From Anaerolineales bacterium (GTDB lineage: Bacteria; Chloroflexota; Anaerolineae; Anaerolineales; UBA11579): a stretch of 64,000 nucleotides of DNA. The translations under genes were made by a program, and so were the position numbers. This document shows positions 1 through 10,494 of the stretch, piece by piece. How positions within the stretch are numbered: the first letter of the stretch is position 1; the number at the start of each line of letters is the position of its first letter. The stretch lies in contig CP075526.1 of assembly GCA_025808555.1 (NCBI GenBank), forward strand, positions 1,070,712 to 1,134,711, read 5' to 3'. The notes beneath the pieces are model-generated. The model was not told the DNA's origin. It saw only the letters and a list, made by a program, of their open reading frames with translations, and did not search any database.

Positions 1-567
<567 letters not shown>

Positions 568-583
568 CTCAAAGAGGAGAATT

Positions 584-937
584 ATGGACGTTCGCAATCT
601 ATTCATTCGCTTGGGAAAAACTGTTTTCTTCTGGGGCTTCCTGCAGATCGCCCTCATTGGCGCAGCTTACTTCGGCGCCGCTCCCAGCAGCTGGCACGCC
701 TGGAGCGGCATGCTGATGCTGCTCATGCTGGTGGTCATGCTGATCCTGGCCCTGGTTGGCAAGTTGGGCGGGCGCATCATTGGCCTAACGCTGCTGGCGC
801 TGGTCATGCTTGGCATGCAAGGCTACATCCGCGCCGACTCCATTCCAGCGATTGCCAAGGCTTTGCATCCTATCTTCGGCATTGGTGTCATGTTCCTCGG
901 CCAGTCGCTGGCGAAACGCGCCGCGGCTGCCAGCTAG
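584..937 (+). CDS. small four-helix membrane protein, unknown function (DUF6220-like)
   Basis: The product is 117 residues with four hydrophobic segments (about 12-30, 41-60, 64-80 and 95-110), so it is an integral inner-membrane protein. I chose the ATG at 584 because AAAGAGGAGA (571-580) gives a ribosome site 3 bases before it; longer in-frame starts overlap the dus gene. A conserved-looking His-x-x-x-Gly in helix 2 and an ALHP motif before helix 4 resemble the uncharacterised DUF6220 family, but I could not search to confirm that. It follows dus by 16 bases and is closed by a strong terminator, so the two may form one transcript. No function is assigned. Confidence 0.75.
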   Translation: MDVRNLFIRLGKTVFFWGFLQIALIGAAYFGAAPSSWHAWSGMLMLLMLVVMLILALVGKLGGRIIGLTLLALVMLGMQGYIRADSIPAIAKALHPIFGIGVMFLGQSLAKRAAAAS

Positions 938-958
938 CTCTCAAACACAACAAAAAAA

Positions 959-982
959 GCCCGCCAAATGGCGGGCTTTTTT
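959..982. terminator. bidirectional intrinsic terminator
   Basis: A 7-bp perfect stem (GCCCGCC / GGCGGGC) with an AAAT loop is followed by six T and preceded by a run of A. It therefore works for the plus-strand dus operon and for the minus-strand P-type ATPase gene ending at 1029. Confidence 0.9.
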
Positions 983-1028
983 ATATTTACAGGCATTCAG
1001 TCTAATACTCTATTACTAGAGTATTTGA

Positions 1029-3851
1029 CTATGCAGCCGCAGCAGCCGCTTTGCGCTCCAACCCACGGCGGATGAACCACTTGGTGATCTCAGCTGCGAT
1101 CGCAGGCAGCACGGCCAGCGGCAGCACGATCTCCCATTGCAGCCAGGTCAGCGAAGTGGTGTCGAACACTCCCTGGAAGGGCGGAAAGAACACCACCACC
1201 AGCAGCAGCACAGTCGAGATCATTACGGCCACATTCATGTTCTTGTTGGAGAACAGGCCACCATGGAACATGGAGAAGTGCTCCGAGCGGGCGGTATAAG
1301 CCCGCACCAGCTCAGACAGGCCCAACGTCATAAACGCCATTGTAGATGCGGTCAGGTTCTCAACCCCGCTGGACGGGAACATTTGCAGCCCCAGGATGTA
1401 GGCCGCCAGCGTGGCCGCGGTCTTCACCACGGTTTGAATGGCAATGCCGATGCGCATCTCGCCGTCAATGATCGGCTCATCCTTACGGCGCGGCGGCAGC
1501 TTCATGATGTCCGGGTCGCCCTTCTCGGTGCCCAGGGCCAGCGCCGGGGCGCCGTCCGTCAGCAGATTGAGCCACAGCAGCTGGATCGGCGCCAGCGGCG
1601 AGGGCAGTCCCATCATGATCGCCGTGAAGATGATCATAATCTCGGCGGTGTTGCACGACAGCAGGAAGAACACAAACTTACGGATATTGCTATAGATGAC
1701 GCGGCCCTGCTCCACTGCCGAGACAATGCTGGAGTAGTTGTCATCCGTCAGCACCATGTCAGCCGTTTCCTTGGCCACATCCGTGCCGGTGATGCCCATC
1801 GCCACACCAATGTCAGCCTGCTTGAGCGCCGGCGCGTCGTTCACCCCGTCGCCGGTCATTGCCACGATGTTGCCGTTGGCGCGCAGTGCCTTGACGATGC
1901 GCACTTTGTGCTCCGGAGACACGCGGGCGAACACGCTGGTGTGCTTGATCTCTTCCTGCAGTTGCTCGTCGCTCATGTCGTTCAGTTCGGCGCCTGGGAT
2001 GACTTTGCTGTTGGCCTCATCCACCAGGCCGATCTGAATGGCGATCGCCCGCGCCGTCTGCGGATAGTCTCCCGTGATCATTACCGTGCGGATGCCGGCG
2101 CTGCGCGCCTTCGCCAGCGCGTCCTTCACTTCCGGGCGCGGAGGGTCGATCATGCCCAGCAGGCCTACGAACACCAGGTCCTGCTCCACAAGCTCAGGTG
2201 TCAGTTTGTCAGGCACATCCTTGCTGATGCGGTAGGCCACAGCGATCACGCGCAGCGCATCTTGCGCCATCTGGTCATTGGCCTCCAGGATCCGCGTCCG
2301 CATGTTGTCGTTCAGCGGCGCAATCGCGTCGTCGATCGTCTGGTATTGCTTGCACAGTTCCAGCACCACGTCGGGCGCGCCTTTCACCGCCACCACATGC
2401 CAACCCTTATGTTCGTGCCCCTCATGGAAAGGCGAGAGGTCCGCGGTCAGCGGGTCGGCCACCTGGTGAATGGTGGTCATACGTTTGCGGTCCGAATCAA
2501 ACGGAATTTCCTGCACGCGCGGGTAGCGCTTGGTCAATTCGCCATAGGCAGCGTCGGCCTTGGCCGCCGCCACCAGCATGGCCGCCTCGGTCGGGTCACC
2601 CACAACGCGGGTACCTGTCTCGGCGCTCGATTCCAAAATGGCGTCGTTGTTCAGGGCGCCCAGCCACAGCGCGCTGAACACGCCGTGGTGCTTGTCCAGG
2701 TCAAATGAATTGCCATCCAGGGTGAATTCGCCTTGCGGGTGGTAGCCGGTGCCCGAGATCTCGACCCGGCGGCCGTCCACCCACACGCTCGTCACAGTCA
2801 TGGCGTTCTGGGTCAGCGTACCGGTCTTGTCCGATCCGATCACTGTGGCCGAGCCCAGCGTCTCCACCGAAGACAGACGGCGGATCAGCGCATTGCGCTT
2901 GATCATCTCGCGCATACCCAGCGCCAGGCTGATGGTCACAACCGCCGGCAGGCCCTCGGGCACCGCCGCGATTGCCAGCGTCACGGCCACTTCAAACATG
3001 TGCAGGGCTTCCTGCCCGCGCAAAATGCCGACGCCGAACACCAGCGCACAGATCACCAGCGCAGCCCAGCCCAGCCAGCGCCCTAGCTCTTCCAGGCGGC
3101 GCTGCAGCGGGGTTGGCTCATGGTGCACCGATTGCAACATCTCGGCGATCAAGCCGACCTGGGTGCGCATGCCGGTGTTGACCACAATGCCGCTGCCGCG
3201 GCCATACGACACCAGCGTACCCATAAAGGTGGTATTCACGCGGTCACCCAGGCCCACATCGTCCTTCTCCAGGCGGCCGGCGCTCTTCTCCACCGGCACT
3301 GATTCTCCGGTCAGGGCGGCTTCTTCAATGCGCAGATTGATCGCTTCGATCAGGCGCACATCCGCCGGAATATAGTTACCAGCTTCCAGGAATACTACAT
3401 CGCCCGGCACCACCTCGTAGGACGGCACGTCCACCCGGCGGCCGTCGCGCAGCACATGCGCCTCTGGCGAAGCCAGCTGGCGCAGTGCTGCCAGCGCCTG
3501 CTCGGCGCGGCGCTCCTGCACAATGCCGAAGCCGGCGTTGAGCACCACAATTGCCATCACGGCCCCGGCTTCCACCCACTCGCCCAAAATGGCCGAGATG
3601 ATGACCGCCGCGAACAGCAGGTACACAACAAAGTTGTTGAGCTGCTCCCACAATAGGGTGATGAACTTCTTGGGCGGCGCTTCTTCCAGCCGGTTGGGGC
3701 CGTACTTCTCCAGTCGCGCTTTCGCCTCTGCCGAGCTGAGACCCTGCTCGCGAGAGGTGCCCAGGCGCTCGGCCACTTCTGTGTGGCCCAGCTTGTGCCA
3801 GGGTTCTTCAATTTGTGCCTGTCGGTTAACAGGTAAAGACGTAGGTGCCAC
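1029..3851 (-). CDS. P-type cation-transporting ATPase (Ca2+-ATPase type, P2)
   Basis: The product is a 940-residue membrane pump that uses ATP to export a cation, most likely Ca2+. In order there are an N-terminal cation-ATPase cap, an actuator domain with TGES, a PEGLP ion-binding motif in helix M4 (about residue 297), the phosphorylation site DKTGTLT (about 340), a nucleotide-binding domain, the TGDGVNDAP hinge, and M6 with NLLTDGAPALALG, which resembles the NxxTDGxP site of SERCA-type pumps. The GTG at 3851 is the chosen start because AAGGAGGA lies 7-8 bases upstream; a longer frame to 3875 would bury that ribosome site. It stands alone with a strong promoter and an unusually long leader. 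Ion specificity (Ca2+ versus Mn2+) cannot be settled from sequence alone. Confidence 0.9.
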   Translation of the reverse strand: MAPTSLPVNRQAQIEEPWHKLGHTEVAERLGTSREQGLSSAEAKARLEKYGPNRLEEAPPKKFITLLWEQLNNFVVYLLFAAVIISAILGEWVEAGAVMAIVVLNAGFGIVQERRAEQALAALRQLASPEAHVLRDGRRVDVPSYEVVPGDVVFLEAGNYIPADVRLIEAINLRIEEAALTGESVPVEKSAGRLEKDDVGLGDRVNTTFMGTLVSYGRGSGIVVNTGMRTQVGLIAEMLQSVHHEPTPLQRRLEELGRWLGWAALVICALVFGVGILRGQEALHMFEVAVTLAIAAVPEGLPAVVTISLALGMREMIKRNALIRRLSSVETLGSATVIGSDKTGTLTQNAMTVTSVWVDGRRVEISGTGYHPQGEFTLDGNSFDLDKHHGVFSALWLGALNNDAILESSAETGTRVVGDPTEAAMLVAAAKADAAYGELTKRYPRVQEIPFDSDRKRMTTIHQVADPLTADLSPFHEGHEHKGWHVVAVKGAPDVVLELCKQYQTIDDAIAPLNDNMRTRILEANDQMAQDALRVIAVAYRISKDVPDKLTPELVEQDLVFVGLLGMIDPPRPEVKDALAKARSAGIRTVMITGDYPQTARAIAIQIGLVDEANSKVIPGAELNDMSDEQLQEEIKHTSVFARVSPEHKVRIVKALRANGNIVAMTGDGVNDAPALKQADIGVAMGITGTDVAKETADMVLTDDNYSSIVSAVEQGRVIYSNIRKFVFFLLSCNTAEIMIIFTAIMMGLPSPLAPIQLLWLNLLTDGAPALALGTEKGDPDIMKLPPRRKDEPIIDGEMRIGIAIQTVVKTAATLAAYILGLQMFPSSGVENLTASTMAFMTLGLSELVRAYTARSEHFSMFHGGLFSNKNMNVAVMISTVLLLVVVFFPPFQGVFDTTSLTWLQWEIVLPLAVLPAIAAEITKWFIRRGLERKAAAAAA

Positions 3852-3972
3852 TAGCGATTCCTCCTTTAGGAACACTTGCGGTAACTAAATAAACTTCGTA
3901 AGCAGGCTTTTGGTCCGGGTATGCCCGGTGGGGAAAATTGCGACCCAAACAGGTCGCGGGCCAACTGCAATG
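3852..3972 (-). promoter_or_regulatory. long structured 5' leader of the P-type ATPase mRNA
   Basis: From the promoter at 3979-4007 the transcript should begin near 3972, giving about 120 untranslated bases. Two hairpins lie in it: GCGACC/GGTCGC (3940-3957) and CCGGG/CCCGG with a TATG-type loop (3915-3928). The second is 60-80 bases before the start codon and is not followed by a T run. A metal-sensing leader is possible for a cation pump, but I do not recognise a known riboswitch class. Confidence 0.45.
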
Positions 3973-3978
3973 GATTTT

Positions 3979-4007
3979 ATTATAGCGATTCTTGTTTCGG
4001 CTGCAAA
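3979..4007 (-). promoter_or_regulatory. sigma-70-type promoter for the P-type ATPase
   Basis: Read on the minus strand, TTTGCA (-35, 4002-4007) and a perfect TATAAT (-10, 3979-3984) are separated by 17 bases. Confidence 0.8.
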
Positions 4008-4027
4008 GTCCCCAGAAAGCCGAAGTG

Positions 4028-4033
4028 TATAAT
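4028..4033 (+). promoter_or_regulatory. -10 box for icd
   Basis: A perfect TATAAT lies 39 bases before the icd start, back to back with the divergent ATPase promoter. I see no good -35 element at the usual distance, so activation by another factor is possible. Confidence 0.55.
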
Positions 4034-4072
4034 CCCCTAAAATTCATATACTTTTCACATTGGAGAGCGTGC

Positions 4073-5371
<1,299 letters not shown>

Positions 5372-5376
5372 GACCA

Positions 5377-5410
5377 CAGAACGGGCGAAAATTCGCCCGT
5401 TCTGCTTTTA
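5377..5410 (+). terminator. intrinsic terminator after icd
   Basis: A 13-bp perfect inverted repeat (CAGAACGGGCGAA and its complement, 5377-5389 and 5392-5404) with a very short loop is followed by CTTTTAAG. Confidence 0.85.
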
Positions 5411-5415
5411 AGCAT

Positions 5416-5482
5416 TGTCATTGCGAGGAGCAACGGGGCGAGCCCCGCTCTGGCGAGCCGCTTGTTGCGACGTGGCAATCTG
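5416..5482. repeat. dispersed intergenic repeat, TCATTGCGAG...GCAATCT type
   Basis: The stretch begins TCATTGCGAGGAGCAACGG and ends GCAATCT, with G+C-rich imperfect palindromes between. Similar pieces occur near 6870 and, in reverse orientation, at 52387-52502. This looks like a short non-coding repeat family. Confidence 0.55.
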
Positions 5483-5521
5483 GTTTTTGTCTTATGCTCT
5501 TTGTGGTTAAAGTTAAGCGCT

Positions 5522-6142
5522 ATGGCGAAACAACCTATCCCCGCACCCGTTCTCACCACCGTGCCTGCCAACCGTGCATCCTGGGATGACTTGATGGCGG
5601 TGCTGGGTCCGGCGCGCTGTCATGGCAAGTTTTGCTTCTGCCAGCGCTTCAAAGTGCGCGACCGCGGCTGGTTCACCGTAGACGAAGAGCAACTCGCCCG
5701 CAACCTGCGCACGCAGACCAACTGCGGCAAACCATCCGCCAGGCAGACCAGCGGCCTGGTCGCCTACCTGGATGGCGAGCCGGTCGGCTGGTGCGCAGTC
5801 GCTCCACGCCTCGACCATCCCAACTTGGTACTCAACCGCATGCTCTCCACCGGCCGCGACGAAGACCTCGCCGACCCCGGCGTTTGGGCCGCCACCTGCT
5901 TCATCATCCGCAAGGGCTACCGCGGCCGCGGTTTCACCTATGAACTCGCCCGCGCCGCGGTCGAGTTTGCCCGTCGCCGCGGCGCCACCGCCCTCGAGGG
6001 CTATTCGATGATCACGCATCCGGGCCAGACCATCACCTGGGGCGAGTTGCACGTTGGCAGCTACAATATCTTCGTTGCCGCTGGCTTCAAACCCGCCAGC
6101 CAGCCTAGCAAACGCCGCGTCGTTATGCGCATTGACTTCTGA
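5522..6142 (+). CDS. GNAT-family N-acetyltransferase (copy 1)
   Basis: The 206-residue product carries the GNAT acetyl-CoA pyrophosphate loop RKGYRGRGFT (about residue 136) and a cysteine-rich N-terminal segment (CHGKFCFCQRF, about residue 38). The sequence GLVAYLDGEPVGWCAVAPR is shared almost exactly with the next gene. It should transfer an acetyl group from acetyl-CoA to an unknown amine. The ATG at 5522 is chosen because the upstream frame lies in a dispersed repeat; the ribosome site is weak. One base separates it from its paralogue, so translation is probably coupled. The pair looks like a tandem duplication followed by divergence of the N-terminal half. The substrate is unknown. Confidence 0.8.
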   Translation: MAKQPIPAPVLTTVPANRASWDDLMAVLGPARCHGKFCFCQRFKVRDRGWFTVDEEQLARNLRTQTNCGKPSARQTSGLVAYLDGEPVGWCAVAPRLDHPNLVLNRMLSTGRDEDLADPGVWAATCFIIRKGYRGRGFTYELARAAVEFARRRGATALEGYSMITHPGQTITWGELHVGSYNIFVAAGFKPASQPSKRRVVMRIDF

Positions 6143-6143
6143 T

Positions 6144-6770
6144 ATGGCCAAAGACCAAACCCCCATCGCCGCAGACGCACTCACCATCCTGCCCGCCAAT
6201 AAAGCGCGCTGGGAGGATTTGCTGGCCATCTTCGGCCAGCGCGGCCAGACCGCTCACTGCATGTGCCAGCATTACAAGGTACGCGCCAGCGATTGGTGGG
6301 AACTACCCCGCGAGGTGCGCCCGCATATGCTGCGCGAGCAGACCCAGTGTGACCATCCCCGCGCTCGCTACACCAGCGGCCTCGTCGCCTACCTGGATGA
6401 CGAGCCGGTCGGCTGGTGCGCCGTGGAGCCGCGCCCGGCCTACCTGCGCTATCTCGACAAGACCACGCCCTGGGAGGGCCGCGACGAAGATCCCGCCGAT
6501 GATGGCGTGTGGGCGGTGGCCTGCTTCGTGGTGCGCATCGGCTACCGCGGCCGCCGTATCACCTACGCGCTGGCCCAGGCCGCCGTTGAGCACGCCCGCG
6601 CTCGCGGCGCCCGCGCCCTCGAGGGCTACCCGTTGCTGCCCAAGCCTGGCCAGACCATCAGCTGGGGCGAGATGAACGTCGGCAGCCGCGGCGCCTTTGA
6701 GTCCGCCGGCATGCAGCTCGTCCATCACCCCTTCCCCCGCCGCGCTGTCATGCGCATCGATTTCAAGTAG
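6144..6770 (+). CDS. GNAT-family N-acetyltransferase (copy 2)
   Basis: This 208-residue paralogue of the preceding gene has the loop RIGYRGRRIT in place of RKGYRGRGFT, the shared GLVAYLDDEPVGWCAVEP block, the LEGYPLLPKPGQTISWGE block and the C-terminal VMRIDFK. The N-terminal region keeps a CMCQHYKVR cysteine pair where copy 1 has CFCQRFKVR, so both probably share a fold and perhaps a metal or substrate contact there. The start ATG at 6144 follows the stop of copy 1 by one base, indicating translational coupling. In the acetyl-CoA loop a conserved glycine is replaced by arginine (RGRR), which might alter cofactor binding. The substrate is unknown. Confidence 0.8.
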   Translation: MAKDQTPIAADALTILPANKARWEDLLAIFGQRGQTAHCMCQHYKVRASDWWELPREVRPHMLREQTQCDHPRARYTSGLVAYLDDEPVGWCAVEPRPAYLRYLDKTTPWEGRDEDPADDGVWAVACFVVRIGYRGRRITYALAQAAVEHARARGARALEGYPLLPKPGQTISWGEMNVGSRGAFESAGMQLVHHPFPRRAVMRIDFK

Positions 6771-7016
6771 CCCGCAACACTATTTCTTCGCCCCCACGCA
6801 GCACATTACTGAGAACGTCACTCGGGCCGCGGCCGTAAGGGCGCAGCATGCTGCACCCTCGTCGTTCCGTCATTGCGAAGAGCAAGGCGCGCCCGCTTCT
6901 GGCGAACTGCGTTTGCGCATCAGGGTCGATGTTTGCATTTTATCTGCGTGCATCTGCGTTCATCTGCAGCAGAATTTTCTTTCATCCGATGATTAAACAC
7001 TCCTCGCGCGTGCAAA
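6771..7016. repeat. 318-bp gap before sdhC: remnants of two dispersed repeats
   Basis: No convincing gene lies here. At about 6870-6912 there is a TCATTGCGAAGAGCAAGG piece of the GCAATGACA-type repeat. At 6941-6970 there are three ATCTGCGTKCATCTGCG-like direct units, the reverse orientation of the ACAGATGAACACAGAT repeat found at 44715 and 52348. Short frames crossing it have no ribosome site. Confidence 0.5.
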
Positions 7017-7039
7017 ACAGCACGCATGCCGCGCGGTGC

Positions 7040-7045
7040 TATAAT
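7040..7045 (+). promoter_or_regulatory. -10 box for the sdhCDAB operon
   Basis: A perfect TATAAT lies 43 bases before the sdhC start, giving a leader of about 37 bases that carries AAAGGAG. No clear -35 element is seen. Confidence 0.5.
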
Positions 7046-7088
7046 GCCTTTTAACATCCGCGGAGATTGGTTTTCAAAGGAGTTGTAC

Positions 7089-7541
7089 GTGGCTGCCCCC
7101 AGCACACCGCTCAAAAATACCGTAAAGGGATACGCAACCTACATGGGGCGCGAAGGGCATTATGCTTTCCTCCTTCACCGCCTCACCGGTCTGGGTGTCC
7201 TGCTCTTCCTCACCATTCACATCTTGGATACTGCCACCGTCTACTTCTACCCCTCGCTCTATGAGCACGCCATCGAGCTCTACCGCGCCACCCCCTTCAT
7301 GCTGGGCGAGATCGGCCTGCTCTTCGCCGTCATCTATCACGGCGTCAACGGCCTGCGCATCGCCGTAACCGACATGTGGATGCCTAAGCGCTGGGCCATC
7401 GAGAAGCAGCGCCAGGCTGTGCGCATCACCCTCGTGGTAGCCATCCTGCTGTGGGCGCCAGGCGCCCTGGTCATGTTCTACAACATGCTCCTGCACAACT
7501 TCCATATCGACCTGCTCACCTTCCTGCCCTTCGGTAAATAA
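7089..7541 (+). CDS. sdhC: succinate dehydrogenase cytochrome b subunit
   Basis: The 150-residue membrane subunit anchors succinate dehydrogenase and carries quinone and haem contacts. Visible marks are HRLTGLGVLLFLTIHILD (helix I with the S/HRxTG motif and a candidate haem histidine), YHGVNGLRIAVTD in helix II and a third hydrophobic helix near residue 120. I chose the GTG at 7089 because AAAGGAG lies 6 bases before it; the frame reaches back to an ATG at 7026, but that would put the ribosome site and part of the promoter inside the gene. First gene of sdhCDAB; sdhD follows after 2 bases. Confidence 0.88.
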   Translation: MAAPSTPLKNTVKGYATYMGREGHYAFLLHRLTGLGVLLFLTIHILDTATVYFYPSLYEHAIELYRATPFMLGEIGLLFAVIYHGVNGLRIAVTDMWMPKRWAIEKQRQAVRITLVVAILLWAPGALVMFYNMLLHNFHIDLLTFLPFGK

Positions 7542-7543
7542 CC

Positions 7544-7915
7544 ATGGCCACCAAGATCAAACCCAACTTTGAAACCACCGCTTGGCGCTTCATGCGCTAC
7601 AGCGGCATTCTGCTCATCCCCCTGGCTTGGTTCCATGTCTACCTGCAAGACGTCATCGTCGGCGTGCATGCCATTGATATTGATTACGTCGCCGTGCGCC
7701 TGGCCGACACCGGCTGGGTGATCTACAACTTCCTGCTGCTGGGCTTCGCCTTTGCCCACGGCATGTACGGCCTGCGCCAGGTCATGTACGACCTTGTGCA
7801 CAAAGAAAGCACTCGCCGCATCCTCAGCATCCTCATGCTCATCTTCTGGCTGGTGGTCACCGCCATCGGCGCCACCGCCCTAGCCATGGGCGCTCGCCCG
7901 GAACTGGTTCAATAG
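7544..7915 (+). CDS. sdhD: succinate dehydrogenase membrane anchor subunit
   Basis: The product has 123 residues and three transmembrane helices (about 15-35, 58-82 and 95-120). It is placed between the cytochrome subunit and the flavoprotein gene, the usual position of the second membrane anchor. Histidines in helix I (WFHVYLQD) and helix II ([10 protein letters not shown]) are candidate haem and quinone ligands. The start ATG lies 2 bases after sdhC, so translation is likely coupled. Identification rests on position, size and topology more than on a signature, since this subunit is poorly conserved. Confidence 0.85.
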   Translation: MATKIKPNFETTAWRFMRYSGILLIPLAWFHVYLQDVIVGVHAIDIDYVAVRLADTGWVIYNFLLLGFAFAHGMYGLRQVMYDLVHKESTRRILSILMLIFWLVVTAIGATALAMGARPELVQ

Positions 7916-7920
7916 AGACT

Positions 7921-9714
7921 ATGACGCAAACTCACCAACATGAAGTCATCATCGTAGGCGCGGGTGGCGCCGGCCTTATGGCCGCCCTCTACGCCTCGCG
8001 CAGCGCGGACACCGCCGTACTCAGCAAGCTCTACCCCACCCGCTCCCACACCGGGGCCGCCCAGGGCGGCATCGGCGCCGCCCTCGGCAACCTCGAGCCC
8101 GACAAGGTGGAGTGGCACAGCTTCGACACTGTCAAAGGCAGCGACTACCTGGGCGACCAGGACGCCATTGATTACATGTGCGCTCAGGCGCCCGAAGTGG
8201 TCTATGAGCTCGAGCATATGGGTCTGCCCTTCTCGCGCAACCCGGATGGCACCATTGCCCAGCGCCGCTTTGGCGGCCACACCAACAATGAAACCAGGCA
8301 GCCCGTGCTGCGCTCCTGCTACGCCGCAGACCGCACCGGCCACATGATCCTGCAAACGCTGTACCAGAACTGCATCAAGAACAAGGTGCACTTCTACGAT
8401 GAGTTCCATGTTCTCGACCTACTGATGAAGGACGGCGTGGCCAACGGCGTGGTCGCCGTTGAGCTCGCCACCGGCGAGTTGCACGTTTTCCACGCCAAGT
8501 CGATCGTCTTCGCCACCGGCGGCCACGGCCGTATTTGGGAGCTAACCTCCAACGCCTATGCCTACACCGGCGACGGCGTCGCCATCACCCTGCGCCGCGG
8601 CCTGCCCGCCCAGGATCTGGAGTTCTTCCAGTTCCACCCCACTGGCATCCTCAAGCTCGGCATCCTCATCACCGAGGGTGTGCGCGGCGAGGGCGGCATC
8701 CTCATCAATGGCAAGGGTGAACGCTTCATGGAGCGCTACGCCCCCACCGTGAAGGACCTCGCCTCGCGTGATGTGGTCAGCCGCTCGATCTATCTCGAAA
8801 TTCGTGACGGCAATGGCATCAAGGGCGACCGCTACGTTCACCTGGACATGCGTCCTGAAGTCGTCAACCACTATGCCGAGCTCGACGGACGCAAGCTGCC
8901 AGACGGCACGCCCTACCGCGTCACCGGTGAGCAGTTGCTCTCCAAAGTGCCTGACATTGTGGATTTTTGCCGAACCTACCTGGGCATTGACCCCATCAAA
9001 GAACCCATGCCCATCCAGCCCACGGCGCACTACGCCATGGGCGGCATCCCCACCAATATGCACGGCCAGGCCCTCAGCGACGCCAAGGGCACCATCGTGC
9101 CCGGCCTCTTCGCCGCTGGCGAAGTGGCCTGCGTCTCCGTGCACGGCGCCAACCGCCTCGGCACCAACTCCCTCCTTGACCTCGTGGTCTTCGGCAAGGA
9201 AGCCGGCAAGATGGCCGCCGAATACGCCAAGAGCGCTGACTACAAGCCGCTCGAAGCTAATCCCACCGACTTCACCCGAGAGCAGCTTGACCGCATCCTC
9301 GGCAAGAGCGGCGGCGAGAAGGTTGTCACCCTCGGCGAAGAGATGAAGACCAAGATGATGGATGACGTCGGCGTCTTCCGCACGGCCGATGGTATGGCCA
9401 GCGCCATCGAGAAGATACGCGAACTGCGCCAGCGTTATAAGAACGTCGGCGTGGACGACCACGGCAAGCGTTTCAATACTGACCTGCTCAACGCCTGGGA
9501 GCTGGGCTGCCTGCTGGATGTAGCCCTGGCCACCGCTGTTTCGGCCCACGCCCGCCCGGAGAGCCGCGGCGCCCACGCCCGCGAGGACTTCCCTCAGCGC
9601 AATGACGCTGAGTGGCTGAAGCACACTCTGGCCTGGATGGACGGCGACAACGTGCGTTTGGAGTACAAGCCGGTCACCATCACCAAACACCAGCCGAAAG
9701 AACGCGTCTACTAA
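7921..9714 (+). CDS. sdhA: succinate dehydrogenase flavoprotein subunit
   Basis: This 597-residue subunit oxidises succinate to fumarate with covalently bound FAD, feeding electrons to SdhB and the quinone pool. The dinucleotide fold [15 protein letters not shown] is at the N terminus. [17 protein letters not shown] near residue 42 contains the histidine that links FAD. The FAD-binding stretch [18 protein letters not shown] is near residue 405, and the C-terminal helical domain has [16 protein letters not shown] with the active-site His-Arg elements. It begins 5 bases after sdhD and is followed 12 bases later by sdhB. A large antisense open frame (8542-10458) is a codon-bias shadow. Confidence 0.95.
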   Translation: MTQTHQHEVIIVGAGGAGLMAALYASRSADTAVLSKLYPTRSHTGAAQGGIGAALGNLEPDKVEWHSFDTVKGSDYLGDQDAIDYMCAQAPEVVYELEHMGLPFSRNPDGTIAQRRFGGHTNNETRQPVLRSCYAADRTGHMILQTLYQNCIKNKVHFYDEFHVLDLLMKDGVANGVVAVELATGELHVFHAKSIVFATGGHGRIWELTSNAYAYTGDGVAITLRRGLPAQDLEFFQFHPTGILKLGILITEGVRGEGGILINGKGERFMERYAPTVKDLASRDVVSRSIYLEIRDGNGIKGDRYVHLDMRPEVVNHYAELDGRKLPDGTPYRVTGEQLLSKVPDIVDFCRTYLGIDPIKEPMPIQPTAHYAMGGIPTNMHGQALSDAKGTIVPGLFAAGEVACVSVHGANRLGTNSLLDLVVFGKEAGKMAAEYAKSADYKPLEANPTDFTREQLDRILGKSGGEKVVTLGEEMKTKMMDDVGVFRTADGMASAIEKIRELRQRYKNVGVDDHGKRFNTDLLNAWELGCLLDVALATAVSAHARPESRGAHAREDFPQRNDAEWLKHTLAWMDGDNVRLEYKPVTITKHQPKERVY

Positions 9715-9726
9715 ACCGGGAGCGCC

Positions 9727-10437
9727 ATGCTTGTCTATCTGAAAATTTACCGCTACAACCCCGAGGCTGGCCGCAATGTGCCCAGCTTCGACACCTACAA
9801 CATCGAGGCCGAGCCGACCGACCGCGTGCTGGACCTGCTGGAGCATGTCAAAGGCAATGTAGACGGCACCATCTCCTTCCGCCGCTCGTGCGCCCACGGT
9901 GTGTGCGGCTCGGATGCGATGCGCATCAACGGCCGCAACATGCTGGCTTGCAAAGCTCTGGTCAAGGACGTGGGCACCGAGATCACCATCGAGCCCATTC
10001 TTGGCCTGCCGGTGCTCAAGGACATGATCGTGGATATGGAGCCGTTCTTCAACAGCTACAAATCCCTCATGCCCTTCCTCATCAATGAGGATGCGCCGGC
10101 CGATGGCAAAGAGCGCCGCCAGACGCCGCAACAGCTCGACCGCTTCGAAGACACCACCAAGTGCATCCTGTGCGCGGCCTGCACCACCTCCTGCCCGGTC
10201 TTCTGGTCGGATGAGCAGTACGTAGGCCCGGCCACCATCGTGAATGCGCACCGCTTTATCTTCGACAGCCGCGACCAGGCGGCCAACAAGCGCCTCGAGA
10301 TCCTGGCTGACCACGGCGGCGCCTTCCGCTGCCGCACCGCCTTCAACTGCACCGAGGCCTGCCCGCGTGAGATCCATGTCACCCAGGCCATCGCCGAGGT
10401 CAAGCAAGCCATCACCGCCGGCGGCGTAGAACACTAA
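9727..10437 (+). CDS. sdhB: succinate dehydrogenase iron-sulfur subunit
   Basis: The 236-residue subunit carries electrons from FAD to quinone through three clusters. The [2Fe-2S] ligands are in RRSCAHGVCGSDAM and the later NMLAC (about residues 57-77), [4Fe-4S] in CILCAACTTSCPVFW (about 148-160), and the third cluster in CRTAFNCTEACP (about 202-213). The set is complete, so the enzyme should be functional. Fumarate reductase use cannot be excluded from sequence, but the neighbouring icd supports a TCA role. The operon ends at a shared terminator facing clpC. Confidence 0.95.
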   Translation: MLVYLKIYRYNPEAGRNVPSFDTYNIEAEPTDRVLDLLEHVKGNVDGTISFRRSCAHGVCGSDAMRINGRNMLACKALVKDVGTEITIEPILGLPVLKDMIVDMEPFFNSYKSLMPFLINEDAPADGKERRQTPQQLDRFEDTTKCILCAACTTSCPVFWSDEQYVGPATIVNAHRFIFDSRDQAANKRLEILADHGGAFRCRTAFNCTEACPREIHVTQAIAEVKQAITAGGVEH

Positions 10438-10459
10438 GCCACCATGCCCTGAAAACAAA

Positions 10460-10488
10460 AGAGCCGCCCGGTTGGGCGGCTCTTTTTT
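10460..10488. terminator. terminator shared by sdhB and clpC
   Basis: A 10-bp perfect stem (AGAGCCGCCC / GGGCGGCTCT) with a GGTT loop is followed by a T run. The A-rich left flank lets it serve the convergent clpC gene too. Confidence 0.9.
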
Positions 10489-10494
10489 GTTGCG

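Noticed and set aside
1137-2708. 523-residue open frame antisense to the P-type ATPase gene
   Set aside because: It is composed of His/Arg/Gln-rich text typical of a G+C-rich gene read backwards, has no ribosome site, and the ATPase on the other strand has all family motifs.
3852-3972. yybP-ykoY manganese riboswitch upstream of the P-type ATPase
   Set aside because: The conserved loop sequences of that class are not visible; only two simple hairpins are present.
8542-10458. 638-residue open frame antisense to sdhA and sdhB
   Set aside because: It spans two real genes, including their intergenic gap and the terminator, and shows Gly/Val/Ala/His-rich low-complexity composition without any domain.
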